44,373 nucleotides of DNA from assembly GCA_029255605.1 (NCBI GenBank), contig JANLJF010000067.1, positions 1 to 44,373 of the forward strand, written 5' to 3'. Source of the stretch: Azovibrio restrictus (GTDB taxonomy: Bacteria; Bacteroidota; Bacteroidia; Chitinophagales; Chitinophagaceae). The notes under the pieces are model-generated. The model had not been told where the DNA came from. It was given only the letters and a program-made list of their open reading frames with translations, and ran no database searches. The translations under genes and the position numbers were made by a program. Positions 25,215 to 33,830 of the stretch are shown piece after piece (the first letter of the stretch is position 1; each line of letters opens with the position of its first letter).

Positions 25215-26000
25215 ATGGCCCAGCTTAGCTTAAAGAAACCCATCATCTTTTTTGATATTGAGAGTACCGGAACCGACCATGCAAAAGACCGCATCATAGA
25301 CCTGGCCATGGTAAAACTGATGCCCGACGGCACACGCATGAGCATGACCAAACGTGTGAACCCCGGCATGCCCATACCGCCAACGTCTACCGCCATACAT
25401 GGCATCAGCGATGAAGACGTAAAAGATGCACCGGTATTTAAAATGGTGGCCCATGATATATACGAATGGATGAAAGGCTGTGACCTGGCGGGCTACAACT
25501 CTAATAAATTTGACATACCCATGCTGGCCGAGGAATTTCTGCGTGTAGATATACATGTAGACTTTACAGACCGCCATATGATAGATGTGCAGCAGATATT
25601 TTTTAAAATGGAAGCCCGCACATTGGCTGCCGCATATAAGTTTTACTGCAACAAGCTGCTGGAAAATGCGCATAGTGCAGAAGCTGATACACTAGCTACC
25701 ATCGAGATACTGGAAGCACAACTGGACAGGTATAATGAGCTGGGCCTTGAAGTGAAGCAACTGCATGACTTTACCAGCGGCGAACCGATGGTGGACTATG
25801 CTCGCCGGATGGTGATGAAAGATGGCCACCCGATATTCAACTTCGGTAAGTATAAAGGGCAGCGTGTGGAAGATGTCTTCAACCGGGAGCCACAGTATTA
25901 CGATTGGATGATGCAGGCTGATTTTTCGCTGCATACGAAGCAGAAGATATCGGAAATACTAAACCAGATGAAGCTGAAGAAGCTGACGGGGAAAGCATAA
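25215..26000 (+). CDS. DEDDh 3'-5' exonuclease with C-terminal QSregVF-type domain
   Basis: The N-terminal domain (10-170) is an epsilon/RNase T-type exonuclease: DIEST (14-18) and TAIHGISDEDV, then NSNKFDIPML (Asp100) and AHSAEADT (His153, Asp158), giving the four acidic residues plus histidine of the DEDDh group. The C-terminal part (about 205-255) has FNFGKYKGQRVEDVFNREP and YYDWMMQADF, matching the DUF3820/QSregVF_b family often fused to these exonucleases in Bacteroidota. It follows mpl after 14 bases. A proofreading or processing role is likely; it is not the replicative polymerase subunit itself by context. Confidence 0.9.
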   Translation: MAQLSLKKPIIFFDIESTGTDHAKDRIIDLAMVKLMPDGTRMSMTKRVNPGMPIPPTSTAIHGISDEDVKDAPVFKMVAHDIYEWMKGCDLAGYNSNKFDIPMLAEEFLRVDIHVDFTDRHMIDVQQIFFKMEARTLAAAYKFYCNKLLENAHSAEADTLATIEILEAQLDRYNELGLEVKQLHDFTSGEPMVDYARRMVMKDGHPIFNFGKYKGQRVEDVFNREPQYYDWMMQADFSLHTKQKISEILNQMKLKKLTGKA

Positions 26001-26065
26001 GTGTTTATTTAACGAACGTTTATGCATAATTTGTTTATTTTAGACCTTTCATAATTTGCCCTGTT

Positions 26066-26770
26066 TTGGACAAACTTGTTATTATACCAACATATAACGA
26101 AAAGGAGAATATTGAACGTATCATCCTGAAAGTGCTGTCACTGGCAGGTGGGTTTCATATTCTGATAGTGGATGACGGATCTCCGGACAGCACAGCGCAA
26201 ATCGTAAAGAATTTACAGCAATCGTACCCTGAACAACTGCACCTGCTGGAACGCAGTGGCAAACTGGGACTGGGCACGGCCTATATAGCAGGTTTTAAAT
26301 GGGGATTGAATAAAGGCTACGAATACATCTTTGAGATGGATGCCGATTTTTCTCACAACCCTGAAGACCTGATACGCCTGTACCAGGCATGTGTGCATGG
26401 AGCAGATGTAGCAGTAGGTTCCCGATATACCCGTGGCGGCAAAGTAGTAAACTGGCCGTGGGACCGGATATTCATATCGAAAGGCGGCGCTTTATATACC
26501 CGCATCATTACCTGGATGCCGGTAAAAGACCCTACGGCGGGCTTTATATGCTATAGGCGCAAGGTGCTGAGCACCATACCGCTGGATAAAGTACAGTTTA
26601 TAGGTTATGCCTTCCAGATAGAAATGAAATACCGCGCCTGGAAGCTGGGCTTCAAAATAGAAGAAGTGCCTATTACCTTTATAGACCGTAAAGAAGGCCA
26701 GTCGAAAATGTCGAAAGGCATTGTGCAGGAAGCTATGTACGGCGTATGGAAAATGCGCAAGGGCGATTAA
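26066..26770 (+). CDS. Polyprenol monophosphomannose synthase-type glycosyltransferase
   Basis: A GT2-family enzyme of 234 residues, similar to dolichyl-phosphate mannosyltransferase without the C-terminal membrane segment. Visible motifs are IIPTYNEKENI (6-16), IVDDGSPDSTAQIV (35-48), FEMDADFSHNPEDL (the DxD, about 91-104) and DPTAGFICYRRKVL. It would transfer mannose from GDP-mannose to a polyprenyl phosphate at the inner leaflet. The start is a TTG at 26066, placed where the homologous N-terminus begins. The 3' end overlaps WbqC by four bases in convergent orientation. Confidence 0.9.
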   Translation: MDKLVIIPTYNEKENIERIILKVLSLAGGFHILIVDDGSPDSTAQIVKNLQQSYPEQLHLLERSGKLGLGTAYIAGFKWGLNKGYEYIFEMDADFSHNPEDLIRLYQACVHGADVAVGSRYTRGGKVVNWPWDRIFISKGGALYTRIITWMPVKDPTAGFICYRRKVLSTIPLDKVQFIGYAFQIEMKYRAWKLGFKIEEVPITFIDRKEGQSKMSKGIVQEAMYGVWKMRKGD

Positions 26771-27420
26771 CCTTTCTTCGCCATCCAGCTTTCTACCATA
26801 CTGCGGTTATCCTTAAGCCATTGCATAGCATGTGGCCCTTCGGTGCATAACAAATCGAGCATAGAGAGATTGGGCACAAAGCCATTGCGGTCGGCAAACA
26901 TCTGGTAATATGGCTCGGGCATCTGTACAGGGTTACGTTCTATACCCGGTTTTATATCGCGAAGGTCGGCGGTGGCATCATCGTAATGCTTTACATAGTT
27001 TTCCGTAAAGGCTTCTTCAAACTGCAAGTGCAATTGCTTTTTCAGCCAGTGTATGGTGGCCATGTTGAAGGCGGTAAGCGATGTGTAGGGCTGTTCGAAC
27101 AGAGGTTGCAGTTCATACTCATAATGATCGAAATAAGGCGAGCGTTTGTAAACAGATACGAGTGTGCGCCAGTGGCGGGTTTGCCAGCGTTCTGTATTAT
27201 ATATCACTACCTCGTTCATGGGGGTGCGCTGCTCACGGCCACTTTCCAGCGGTATGGATAGCTGGATGCTGCCATTGGAGCCGGCAATAAAATACTTATT
27301 GCGGTAGCTCATCTTCTCGAAATGTTCGGCCCCGTCGAATAATACTTTATCAGCACCGGACACCTGCAACCACCATGCTATATTAGGAAACGGGATAATA
27401 GAACTAACAATAAACGCCAT
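26767..27420 (-). CDS. WbqC family protein
   Basis: A 217-residue cytoplasmic protein of the WbqC-like family, found in O-antigen and polysaccharide loci. Family signatures are present near the N-terminus (IAWWLQVSGADKVLFDGAEH, where many members have YFP-x-x-Q-Y) and NRNKIKT-type pattern replaced by YRNKYFIAGSNGSIQLSIPL. RHWRTLVSVYKRSPYFDHYEYEL (about 82-104) is the strongest match. The reaction is not established. Convergent with the mannosyltransferase-type gene. Confidence 0.85.
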   Translation of the reverse strand: MAFIVSSIIPFPNIAWWLQVSGADKVLFDGAEHFEKMSYRNKYFIAGSNGSIQLSIPLESGREQRTPMNEVVIYNTERWQTRHWRTLVSVYKRSPYFDHYEYELQPLFEQPYTSLTAFNMATIHWLKKQLHLQFEEAFTENYVKHYDDATADLRDIKPGIERNPVQMPEPYYQMFADRNGFVPNLSMLDLLCTEGPHAMQWLKDNRSMVESWMAKKG

Positions 27421-27501
27421 GCTTAGGTAATAATATCATAAAATGAGCACTGTGGCCCTGCAAAAACTAAATGTTGCTGTAATTTGCGAAAAATACAAAA
27501 A

Positions 27502-28968
27502 ATGAAGAGATGGCCCGGGCTTAGTTTGTTGTGTATGCTTTGCTTCTTTCGCGCAGGGGCGATAGAAGTGGTAGCATCGCACAAAGTGTTTTATGTGCCT
27601 GACAACAACGGCTACAGTGCCTATGCCGAAGTGTATTGGCAAATAGCGCCCGGCAGCTTGCTGTTTATGGAAATAAACCCGGGGCAATTGATAGCCAAGG
27701 TAAAAACCGAAATCACCTTCAGGAATGAAACCGGCGTAGTGCTGCAAGACAAATACATTATGCAGACCAACCCTGTAGCTACCCAGCAGCAAGCCTTTGC
27801 ACAAAACATTACCGAGCTGCAACGCTATAAGCTACCGGCCGGTAAAATGTGGATGGAACTGAAGCTGACCGAAGTAATAGATTCCAACAGCCAGTTTTAT
27901 ACTGTAGATACGGTGCACGTAACGCCGCCATCGGGCAAGCCTATGTATAGCGACGTGCAACTGCTGGATACCGTTTATAATTCTGACGTGCAAACAGTAT
28001 TCAGCAAGAATAACAGGCAGCAAATACCCTTGTGCGCCAACTTTATAGATAACGGCCGTAACACGCTATTCTTTTACAGTGAGCTGTATGACAGTAATAC
28101 CTTACCTGACACTATGCTGCTGATACAGAAAACCTATATATCGCGCAGGCCATTGCAAGATGCCGGTTTTAAAATGTCGGCAACGGATACGCTGAAAACA
28201 GCAGAAGTGCAACCTGTATCAGGCAAGTTCAACATCAGCGACCTGCCATCGGGTAATTATTACCTGAATATTGTATTGCAAGATAGGACGCAGGAAGTAC
28301 TTGCCAGCAGTAGCGCTTTTTTTCAACGGGTGAGTGATAAAAAAGCGGGCAGCAACGACGAGTCTGACACTGTAGTATTTGAAAAGGTAAACTACCTGGA
28401 TATCAGTACCACTTTTGTAGCCAAGTTTACCGTGCCGCAACTGAAGGCTATCCTGAAAATGATACGCCCCATCAGCACACCCATAGAGGTGAATACGATT
28501 AACAATTTTGCGCATAAGCCGGATGAAAGTTATATGCGCTACTTCATTTATAACTTCTGGAAATCGCGCAACAACCAGGATCCTAAAAAGGCATGGGATG
28601 CGTATACTGAAAAAGTAAAGGAAGTGAACAACCTGTTTCGCGGTACGGGCAAGCCGGGGTATGAAACAGAGCGTGGTGAGATATACCTGAAATACGGTGC
28701 ACCGAATGAGCGCATCACCGTAGAAAGCGAACCCGGTGCCAGGCCTTATGAAATATGGACATATAATGTGCTGCCACGACATCCACAGGGGGCCGTATTG
28801 TTATTTTACAGGCCGGCACAGATGGTAGGCGATTTTGAACTGCTGCATAGTAATGTGCGTGGAGAGCGCAGAAACACCGCATGGCGCTCTATATTATACA
28901 TAGCAACGGGATCGAGCAGCCAGAACCTGAACTCGCGTGCGGAGCAATATTTTCCGGGGAATAAATAA
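27502..28968 (+). CDS. GWxTD domain-containing secreted protein
   Basis: A Bacteroidota protein of 488 residues with a signal peptide (MKRWPGLSLLCMLCFFRAGA). A beta-rich middle precedes the C-terminal GWxTD domain (about 330-480). The naming motif is changed to GYETERGEIYLKYGAPNE (near 386-403), in place of the usual G-W-x-T-D-RG. ARPYEIWTYN follows, another family signature. Function unknown; the family is often near sporulation-unrelated envelope genes. I use the ATG at 27502 instead of the TTG at 27484. dapF follows after 51 bases on the same strand. Confidence 0.88.
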   Translation: MKRWPGLSLLCMLCFFRAGAIEVVASHKVFYVPDNNGYSAYAEVYWQIAPGSLLFMEINPGQLIAKVKTEITFRNETGVVLQDKYIMQTNPVATQQQAFAQNITELQRYKLPAGKMWMELKLTEVIDSNSQFYTVDTVHVTPPSGKPMYSDVQLLDTVYNSDVQTVFSKNNRQQIPLCANFIDNGRNTLFFYSELYDSNTLPDTMLLIQKTYISRRPLQDAGFKMSATDTLKTAEVQPVSGKFNISDLPSGNYYLNIVLQDRTQEVLASSSAFFQRVSDKKAGSNDESDTVVFEKVNYLDISTTFVAKFTVPQLKAILKMIRPISTPIEVNTINNFAHKPDESYMRYFIYNFWKSRNNQDPKKAWDAYTEKVKEVNNLFRGTGKPGYETERGEIYLKYGAPNERITVESEPGARPYEIWTYNVLPRHPQGAVLLFYRPAQMVGDFELLHSNVRGERRNTAWRSILYIATGSSSQNLNSRAEQYFPGNK

Positions 28969-29007
28969 GCCGAATAGCACTATATGCCACGCTACAGAAA
29001 AGCGTTT

Positions 29008-29015
29008 TAATTTTG
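29008..29015 (+). promoter_or_regulatory. -7 box TAATTTTG next to the dapF start
   Basis: Exact match to TAnnTTTG, only four bases before the dapF ATG, so a transcript from it would be leaderless. No -33 TTG at the usual distance. Confidence 0.4.
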
Positions 29016-29019
29016 ACAG

Positions 29020-29790
29020 ATGAACATTGCATTTCATAAATACCAGGGTACGGGTAATGATTTTATACTCATAGACAACAGGGATAAAAACATTGTGCTA
29101 AGTACTGAACAAATAGCCCAGTTGTGCCACCGCCGCTTTGGGATAGGGGCAGATGGCCTGATGCTGCTGGAAAACGAAGCCGACTATGATTTCCGGATGG
29201 TATATTATAATGCAGACGGTAATGAGAGCACTATGTGTGGCAATGGTGGCAGGTGTATTACAGCCTTTGCACATAGCTTAGGCATTGTAAAAGATACCGC
29301 ACGCTTTATAGCCATAGATGGCGCGCATACCGCTACTATAGAAAATGGCATAGTGAACCTGCAGATGCAGGATGTAAAAGACATAGATGCTACGGCTGAA
29401 CGTACCATAATGAATACCGGCTCGCCGCACTATGTGCAATGGGTGGATGATGTGCAGCGTACCAATGTATTCAGCAATGGCAGAAGTATAAGAACCACGC
29501 ATAGTGAGAAAGGCATCAACGTAAATTTTGTGCAGAAGCTGGCTGATGCTATATGGGTGCGTACCTATGAGCGTGGTGTGGAAGATGAGACATTGAGCTG
29601 CGGCACGGGCGTAACAGCATCGGCCATTGCGGCCTCGGGCGATAAAACAGGAAGCTTTACTACGGCCATACATACACCCGGCGGCGATTTAACTGTTTCT
29701 TTTGTAAAAGATACTGCCACCAGTGCTACCAATGTGTACCTGAAAGGGCCGGCGGTGTTTGTGTATGAGGGGACTATTGCTGTAAACTAA
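29020..29790 (+). CDS. dapF: Diaminopimelate epimerase
   Basis: Converts LL- to meso-diaminopimelate for lysine and peptidoglycan synthesis. The two catalytic cysteines are visible: TMCGNGGRC (Cys73) and TLSCGTGVTA (Cys194). The N-terminal KYQGTGNDFILIDNR is typical. Length 256 is normal. Its stop overlaps the recR stop by four bases, convergent. Confidence 0.96.
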   Translation: MNIAFHKYQGTGNDFILIDNRDKNIVLSTEQIAQLCHRRFGIGADGLMLLENEADYDFRMVYYNADGNESTMCGNGGRCITAFAHSLGIVKDTARFIAIDGAHTATIENGIVNLQMQDVKDIDATAERTIMNTGSPHYVQWVDDVQRTNVFSNGRSIRTTHSEKGINVNFVQKLADAIWVRTYERGVEDETLSCGTGVTASAIAASGDKTGSFTTAIHTPGGDLTVSFVKDTATSATNVYLKGPAVFVYEGTIAVN

Positions 29791-30413
29791 GCGCCTTTAA
29801 TATTTACGTAATTATCTATTGGCAGGCGTTTGGCTATACTGCGCGCCAATGTCATTTCATCTGCATATTCCAGTTCACCTCCGAAAGCTATGCCGCGGGC
29901 TATGGTGGTTATCTTTACGGGCAGGTCTTTTACCTGGCGGGCAATGTAATAAACTGTAGTATCGCCCTCTATAGTAGGGCTTAGTGCCATGATGAGCTCT
30001 TCTACCCCATTATCGCGCACCCTATCGTGCAGCGATGCTATATTCAGTTGTTCGGGGCCGATACCATCTAAAGGAGACAGGATGCCACCCAGCAGGTGAT
30101 ACAGGCCATTATACTGCTGGGTACTTTCTATGGCTATTACATCTCGGATATTTTCCACCACACATACCTGGGTGCGGGTGCGGCCGGGATTACTGCATAT
30201 AGCGCAGGTATCACCATCCGATACATTGTGGCATTGCTTGCAAAAGCATATCTCATTGCGCATACGGGCAATAGCATCTGTGAAACTCGCTACGCTCTGC
30301 TGCTCCATTTTCAGCAATTGCAGCACCATGCGCAAGGCTGTTTTTTTACCTATACCCGGGAGTTTTGAAAACTCCTGCACCGCATCCTCTATCAGTTTTG
30401 ACGAAAAAATCAT
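29787..30413 (-). CDS. recR: Recombination protein RecR
   Basis: Binds DNA with RecO/RecF and helps load RecA at gaps. A helix-hairpin-helix (KLPGIGKKTALRMVLQLL, 17-34) is followed by a zinc finger with Cys58, Cys61, Cys70 and Cys73 (FCKQCHNVSDGDTCAICSNP) and a Toprim domain beginning VCVVENIRDVIAIE. Length 208 is normal. Upstream DNA is AT-rich and shared with the divergent T9SS cargo gene. Confidence 0.96.
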   Translation of the reverse strand: MIFSSKLIEDAVQEFSKLPGIGKKTALRMVLQLLKMEQQSVASFTDAIARMRNEICFCKQCHNVSDGDTCAICSNPGRTRTQVCVVENIRDVIAIESTQQYNGLYHLLGGILSPLDGIGPEQLNIASLHDRVRDNGVEELIMALSPTIEGDTTVYYIARQVKDLPVKITTIARGIAFGGELEYADEMTLARSIAKRLPIDNYVNIKGA

Positions 30414-30568
30414 CTAAATATCTCCAAAATACTTTTGTAACAGAAATGTAAATAGATATGCATAACCCTAACAGTGCATATAATACATCCGTCTATTAAA
30501 AGGCAAAATTACTTTTAAATCATTCAAAAAATTAGCCTACATGCAAAAACACTACCCTAAATTATCTT

Positions 30569-30598
30569 TTGTTAAACTGTGTAAAAAAATTATATTCG
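30569..30598 (+). promoter_or_regulatory. Strong candidate promoter of the T9SS cargo gene
   Basis: TTTTG ending at 30571, a 19-nt spacer and TATATTCG (30591-30598), one mismatch from the -7 consensus, with an AT-rich surrounding. The ATG follows 22 bases later. Confidence 0.5.
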
Positions 30599-30620
30599 CT
30601 AAAATTTCTAAAACACTTTT

Positions 30621-31757
30621 ATGAAAAAATTATTACTATTCGCTTTTGCTAGTGCCGTGAGTGTTTGCGGTTATGCGCAAGAAAACATCGCTATTAAATC
30701 AATGTCAGTTAATAGCGCTGCTGCGACAGCTACAAACACTATCGACCTATCTGGAGCTAAAACTACAGAAGTAGCTGGTGACACGCTGTACTTTGCATCG
30801 TCTAAACAAACAACTACTACTGACCAATTGGCCCCTATCTACGATTTCTCTTTACCTAATGATAGCGGAAAGCTTTATGGTATTAACTGGAGGAATCTGA
30901 AAGGTTTTGCCCAACTTTATCGTTATAATGTTATCGACCAAGTAGCACCTGCTGACACCCCTTATCGCATACTGGGTGTTGTAGCACGTTTCCATGGTAC
31001 AAAAAATGCTAGCACTACAAAACAAGTAGTATTTAATGTATGGTCTCAAGGCACTGCAAAGAACCCTGTAACCGGCCTGAACAAAGTATATACTTATGGC
31101 TATCCTAACACATCTCTGGGCAGCAAAAGTGTTGCATTGTCAAGCATCACTATGGGCCAGTTCACCGTTGCCTATTTCTCGTCTCCAATCAGCGGTATCA
31201 ATAAAGATGTATACGTAGGTTATACTATCGCATATACATGGGGTAGCTTAGGTGGTGATACTATCGGCTTGTATTCTACCAATACTGTAATGAGCGATCT
31301 GTATACTGTAGAATCAGGTACAAACGATACCCTAATTACTCCTAATAGGGTAACACAAGAGTCTGGCAATGCATGGAAGTCATGGCAGTGGGATTACCGC
31401 ATCAGCGGTGCAGGTGATCAAGTTATCTTCCCTATAATACAATACACTTGCGGTAACTGCTGGCCTACTTCTGTTGGTGGTTTCCAAAGCAACGGGATGA
31501 CGTTCTTCGGTGCTTATCCTAACCCAGCTATCAATAACACTAACATCAAATTCTCTCTGGACGAAGCTGCTGACGTAACTATCAACGTTATGGATGTAAC
31601 CGGACGTGTTGTTAGCACTATCAACAAAAATGGCCTGAACAAAGGCGAAAGCATTGTAACTATTGAAACTGCAAACCTGGCTAACGGTAACTATATCTAT
31701 ACCGTTTCTACCAGCAAAGGCGGTGCTGTTGCAAGCCAATTTACTGTTGCTAAATAA
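30621..31757 (+). CDS. Secreted protein with T9SS sorting domain, probably highly expressed
   Basis: A 378-residue exported protein. The signal peptide is MKKLLLFAFASAVSVCGYAQ. Residues 20-280 are beta-rich with no recognised enzyme motif (LYGINWRNLKGFAQLYRYNV and similar). The C-terminal sorting domain (about 300-378) shows FFGAYPNPAINNTNIKFSLD, VMDVTGRVV and the end GGAVASQFTVAK. Codons end strongly in T (GCT, GTT, ACT, TCT), unlike neighbours, a pattern linked with high expression in this phylum. It has its own promoter and terminator. Role unknown, perhaps an abundant surface or extracellular protein. Confidence 0.88.
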   Translation: MKKLLLFAFASAVSVCGYAQENIAIKSMSVNSAAATATNTIDLSGAKTTEVAGDTLYFASSKQTTTTDQLAPIYDFSLPNDSGKLYGINWRNLKGFAQLYRYNVIDQVAPADTPYRILGVVARFHGTKNASTTKQVVFNVWSQGTAKNPVTGLNKVYTYGYPNTSLGSKSVALSSITMGQFTVAYFSSPISGINKDVYVGYTIAYTWGSLGGDTIGLYSTNTVMSDLYTVESGTNDTLITPNRVTQESGNAWKSWQWDYRISGAGDQVIFPIIQYTCGNCWPTSVGGFQSNGMTFFGAYPNPAINNTNIKFSLDEAADVTINVMDVTGRVVSTINKNGLNKGESIVTIETANLANGNYIYTVSTSKGGAVASQFTVAK

Positions 31758-31774
31758 TATATCTAGCATATAAA

Positions 31775-31810
31775 TAAAAAAGCCGGTTCTGATGAACCGG
31801 CTTTTTTATT
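31775..31810. terminator. Bidirectional intrinsic terminator
   Basis: AAAAAAGCCGGTTC and GAACCGGCTTTTTT pair around a TGAT loop with perfect arms. It serves the plus-strand T9SS gene and, on the other strand, the convergent MazG-type gene that ends at 31817. Confidence 0.9.
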
Positions 31811-31816
31811 TACTAA

Positions 31817-32143
31817 TCATTTCAACTTATCATTCCCCGCATGCCTGTCTGCATCGCGTTTTGTTTTTTTATCAAAATTCTTTTGCAGGGCGGCGGTGAG
31901 GTCTACCCCGGTTTGGTTAGCGAGGCATAGCAGCACCCACAGCACATCGGCCATTTCATCGGCCAGCTCTTTGCCTTTATCACTTTCCTTGAAAGACTGT
32001 TCACCGTATTGGCGCACCATAAGGCGGGCCAGTTCGCCGGTTTCTTCCATCAGTATACCCAGGTTGGTCAGTTCGCTGTAATAGCGCACGCCTATGGTCT
32101 TTATCCATTCGTCTACCTGCTGCTGTGCTTGTTGTATGGTCAT
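31817..32143 (-). CDS. MazG-type nucleotide pyrophosphohydrolase
   Basis: A 108-residue all-helical enzyme that hydrolyses nucleoside triphosphates to monophosphates and pyrophosphate. The metal-binding EExxE...ExxD pattern is present: MEETGELARL (Glu33, Glu34, Glu37) and ADEMADVLW (Glu63, Asp66). It is the single-domain form with a charged C-terminus (KKTKRDADRHAGNDKLK). Likely a house-cleaning enzyme. Upstream is a short region with GGAATTTGGAATTAG-type filler. Confidence 0.9.
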   Translation of the reverse strand: MTIQQAQQQVDEWIKTIGVRYYSELTNLGILMEETGELARLMVRQYGEQSFKESDKGKELADEMADVLWVLLCLANQTGVDLTAALQKNFDKKTKRDADRHAGNDKLK

Positions 32144-32269
32144 TATATTGGGAATTTGGAATTAGTAATTTGGGATTGGGGTGTTATTTGTCAATTTTAG
32201 CAAAATAATAGAACTTACTATCTTATTTTACGTACCTGTATTAAAAAATAGCAAACCACAGACCACGAG

Positions 32270-33232
32270 ATGCCATACGCAACGGATATTGACGCAGCTA
32301 AAGCCCTGAAAGAAAAATACGAAGCCATACGCACCGCTATAAGCAAAGTGATAGTAGGACAAAATGAGGTGGTGGATAAACTGATCATATCTATACTATG
32401 CAATGGCCACAGCCTGCTGGTAGGTGTGCCGGGGCTGGCAAAAACGCTACTGGTAAAAACGGTATCGGATGTGCTGGACCTATCTTTCAAACGCATACAG
32501 TTTACCCCCGACCTGATGCCCAGTGATATAGTGGGTGCTGAGATACTGGATGAAAGCAGGCATTTCCGTTTTGTGAAAGGCCCTGTGTTTGCCAACATCA
32601 TACTGGCCGATGAAATAAACCGTACGCCACCCAAAACACAATCGGCACTGCTGGAAGCGATGCAGGAACGTAATATAACTGCCGGCGGAACTATGTATAA
32701 ACTGCCCGCGCCTTTCTTTGTGCTAGCTACGCAAAACCCCATAGAACAGGAAGGCACCTACCCACTGCCGGAAGCACAGCTGGACAGGTTCATGTTCCAG
32801 ATATGGCTGGACTATCCCAGCTTTGCAGAAGAAGTGACCATTGTACGCAATACAACAGGGGCGCTGGAAAACACACTGCCTAAAGTAATGACCGCTGAAG
32901 ATATACTGTACTTCCAGGAGCTGGTGCGCCGTGTGCCGGTGCCCGATAATGTGCTGGAATATGCAGTGGGGCTGGTGCACAAGACAAGGCCTACCAATGC
33001 CAATGCACCTGCTGCGGCCAAGCAATACATAGCCTATGGTGCGGGGCCACGTGCATCGCAATACCTGATACTCGGTGCCAAATGCCATGCACTGCTGCAA
33101 GGCAAATATTCGCCCGATATAGAAGATGTGCAGGCGATGGCCTTATCGGTACTGCGCCACCGCGTGGTGCGCAACTACAAGGCCGAGGCGGAAGGCATTA
33201 CGCAGGAAGGATTGATAAAACAATTGTTGTAG
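32270..33232 (+). CDS. MoxR family AAA+ ATPase
   Basis: A 320-residue ATPase of the MoxR group, which acts as a chaperone in assembling metal or envelope complexes. Walker A is VGVPGLAKT (51-59), Walker B is ILADEINRTPPKTQSALLEA (111-130), and sensor 1 is ATQNP (153-157). PLPEAQLDRFMF follows, the MoxR signature with its arginine. MoxR genes usually precede a DUF58 gene and VWA proteins; here a DinB-like gene follows after 121 bases of filler repeat, so the usual partners are elsewhere or absent. Confidence 0.93.
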   Translation: MPYATDIDAAKALKEKYEAIRTAISKVIVGQNEVVDKLIISILCNGHSLLVGVPGLAKTLLVKTVSDVLDLSFKRIQFTPDLMPSDIVGAEILDESRHFRFVKGPVFANIILADEINRTPPKTQSALLEAMQERNITAGGTMYKLPAPFFVLATQNPIEQEGTYPLPEAQLDRFMFQIWLDYPSFAEEVTIVRNTTGALENTLPKVMTAEDILYFQELVRRVPVPDNVLEYAVGLVHKTRPTNANAPAAAKQYIAYGAGPRASQYLILGAKCHALLQGKYSPDIEDVQAMALSVLRHRVVRNYKAEAEGITQEGLIKQLL

Positions 33233-33233
33233 A

Positions 33234-33322
33234 AATACTAATTTCTAAATGCTAAATCCTAAAGATTTAATTCCGAAATACTAAGGTTAAAAATCCGAAA
33301 AGCTAATTTCTAAATCCTAAAA
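33234..33322. repeat. Degenerate CTAAATCC/CTAAATGC tandem repeat
   Basis: Several imperfect repeats of TTTCTAAATGCTAAATCCTAAA and ATTCCGAAATACTAAGG-type words fill the gap after the MoxR gene. This is the reverse complement of the ATTTAGA filler at 12105-12162. Confidence 0.55.
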
Positions 33323-33353
33323 GCATAGTACATTTAGTGCTATAATATAAGCT

Positions 33354-33830
33354 ATGGAAAACCTGGGTGCTAAAGCAACCTTTTTAAGGAACGACTTTGT
33401 AAAACTGATGGCCAGCATCGACCCTGCCACTAAAGGCCTGTGGGGCAAGATGAACCTGCATCAGACTATCGAGCATATGTCGTACTCGTTTCGACAAGCA
33501 AGTGGCAAAGACCCGTATACATTAGAAACACCGGAAGAACACCTGCCCCGCATGCAGGCCTTCCTGCAAAGCGATAAGCCTTTCAAAGAGAATACACCCA
33601 ATAAGCTATTGCCCGATGAGCCTGCCCCACCTGTACACGATAATATACAAGACTCGCTGAACGAGCTGCAGGCAGAGATAGAACACTTCTTTAAAGAATA
33701 TGCACAAGACCCCGAGAAAGTAGTGACCAACCCATTCTTCGGACACCTGGATTATGATATGCAGGTGCAGTTGCTACACAAACATGCATGGCACCATCTG
33801 AGGCAGTTTGGTGTTAACGAAGTGTCTTAA
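33354..33830 (+). CDS. DUF1569/DinB-like protein
   Basis: A 158-residue protein with the four-helix DinB-like fold. It has LWGKMNLHQTIEHMSYSF (first histidines, about 27-44) and the C-terminal MQVQLLHKHAWHHLRQFGV, where HxxxH-type histidines can bind a metal. Related proteins include thiol-dependent S-transferases, and bacillithiol use is plausible because bshC is in this window, but that is only an inference. Its 3' end overlaps nhaA by 17 bases (33814-33830), convergent. Confidence 0.75.
   Translation: MENLGAKATFLRNDFVKLMASIDPATKGLWGKMNLHQTIEHMSYSFRQASGKDPYTLETPEEHLPRMQAFLQSDKPFKENTPNKLLPDEPAPPVHDNIQDSLNELQAEIEHFFKEYAQDPEKVVTNPFFGHLDYDMQVQLLHKHAWHHLRQFGVNEVS

Noticed and set aside
32270-33830. 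MoxR-DUF58-VWA type system
   Set aside because: Only the MoxR gene is present; the following gene is a DinB-like protein and no DUF58 or VWA gene is in the window.
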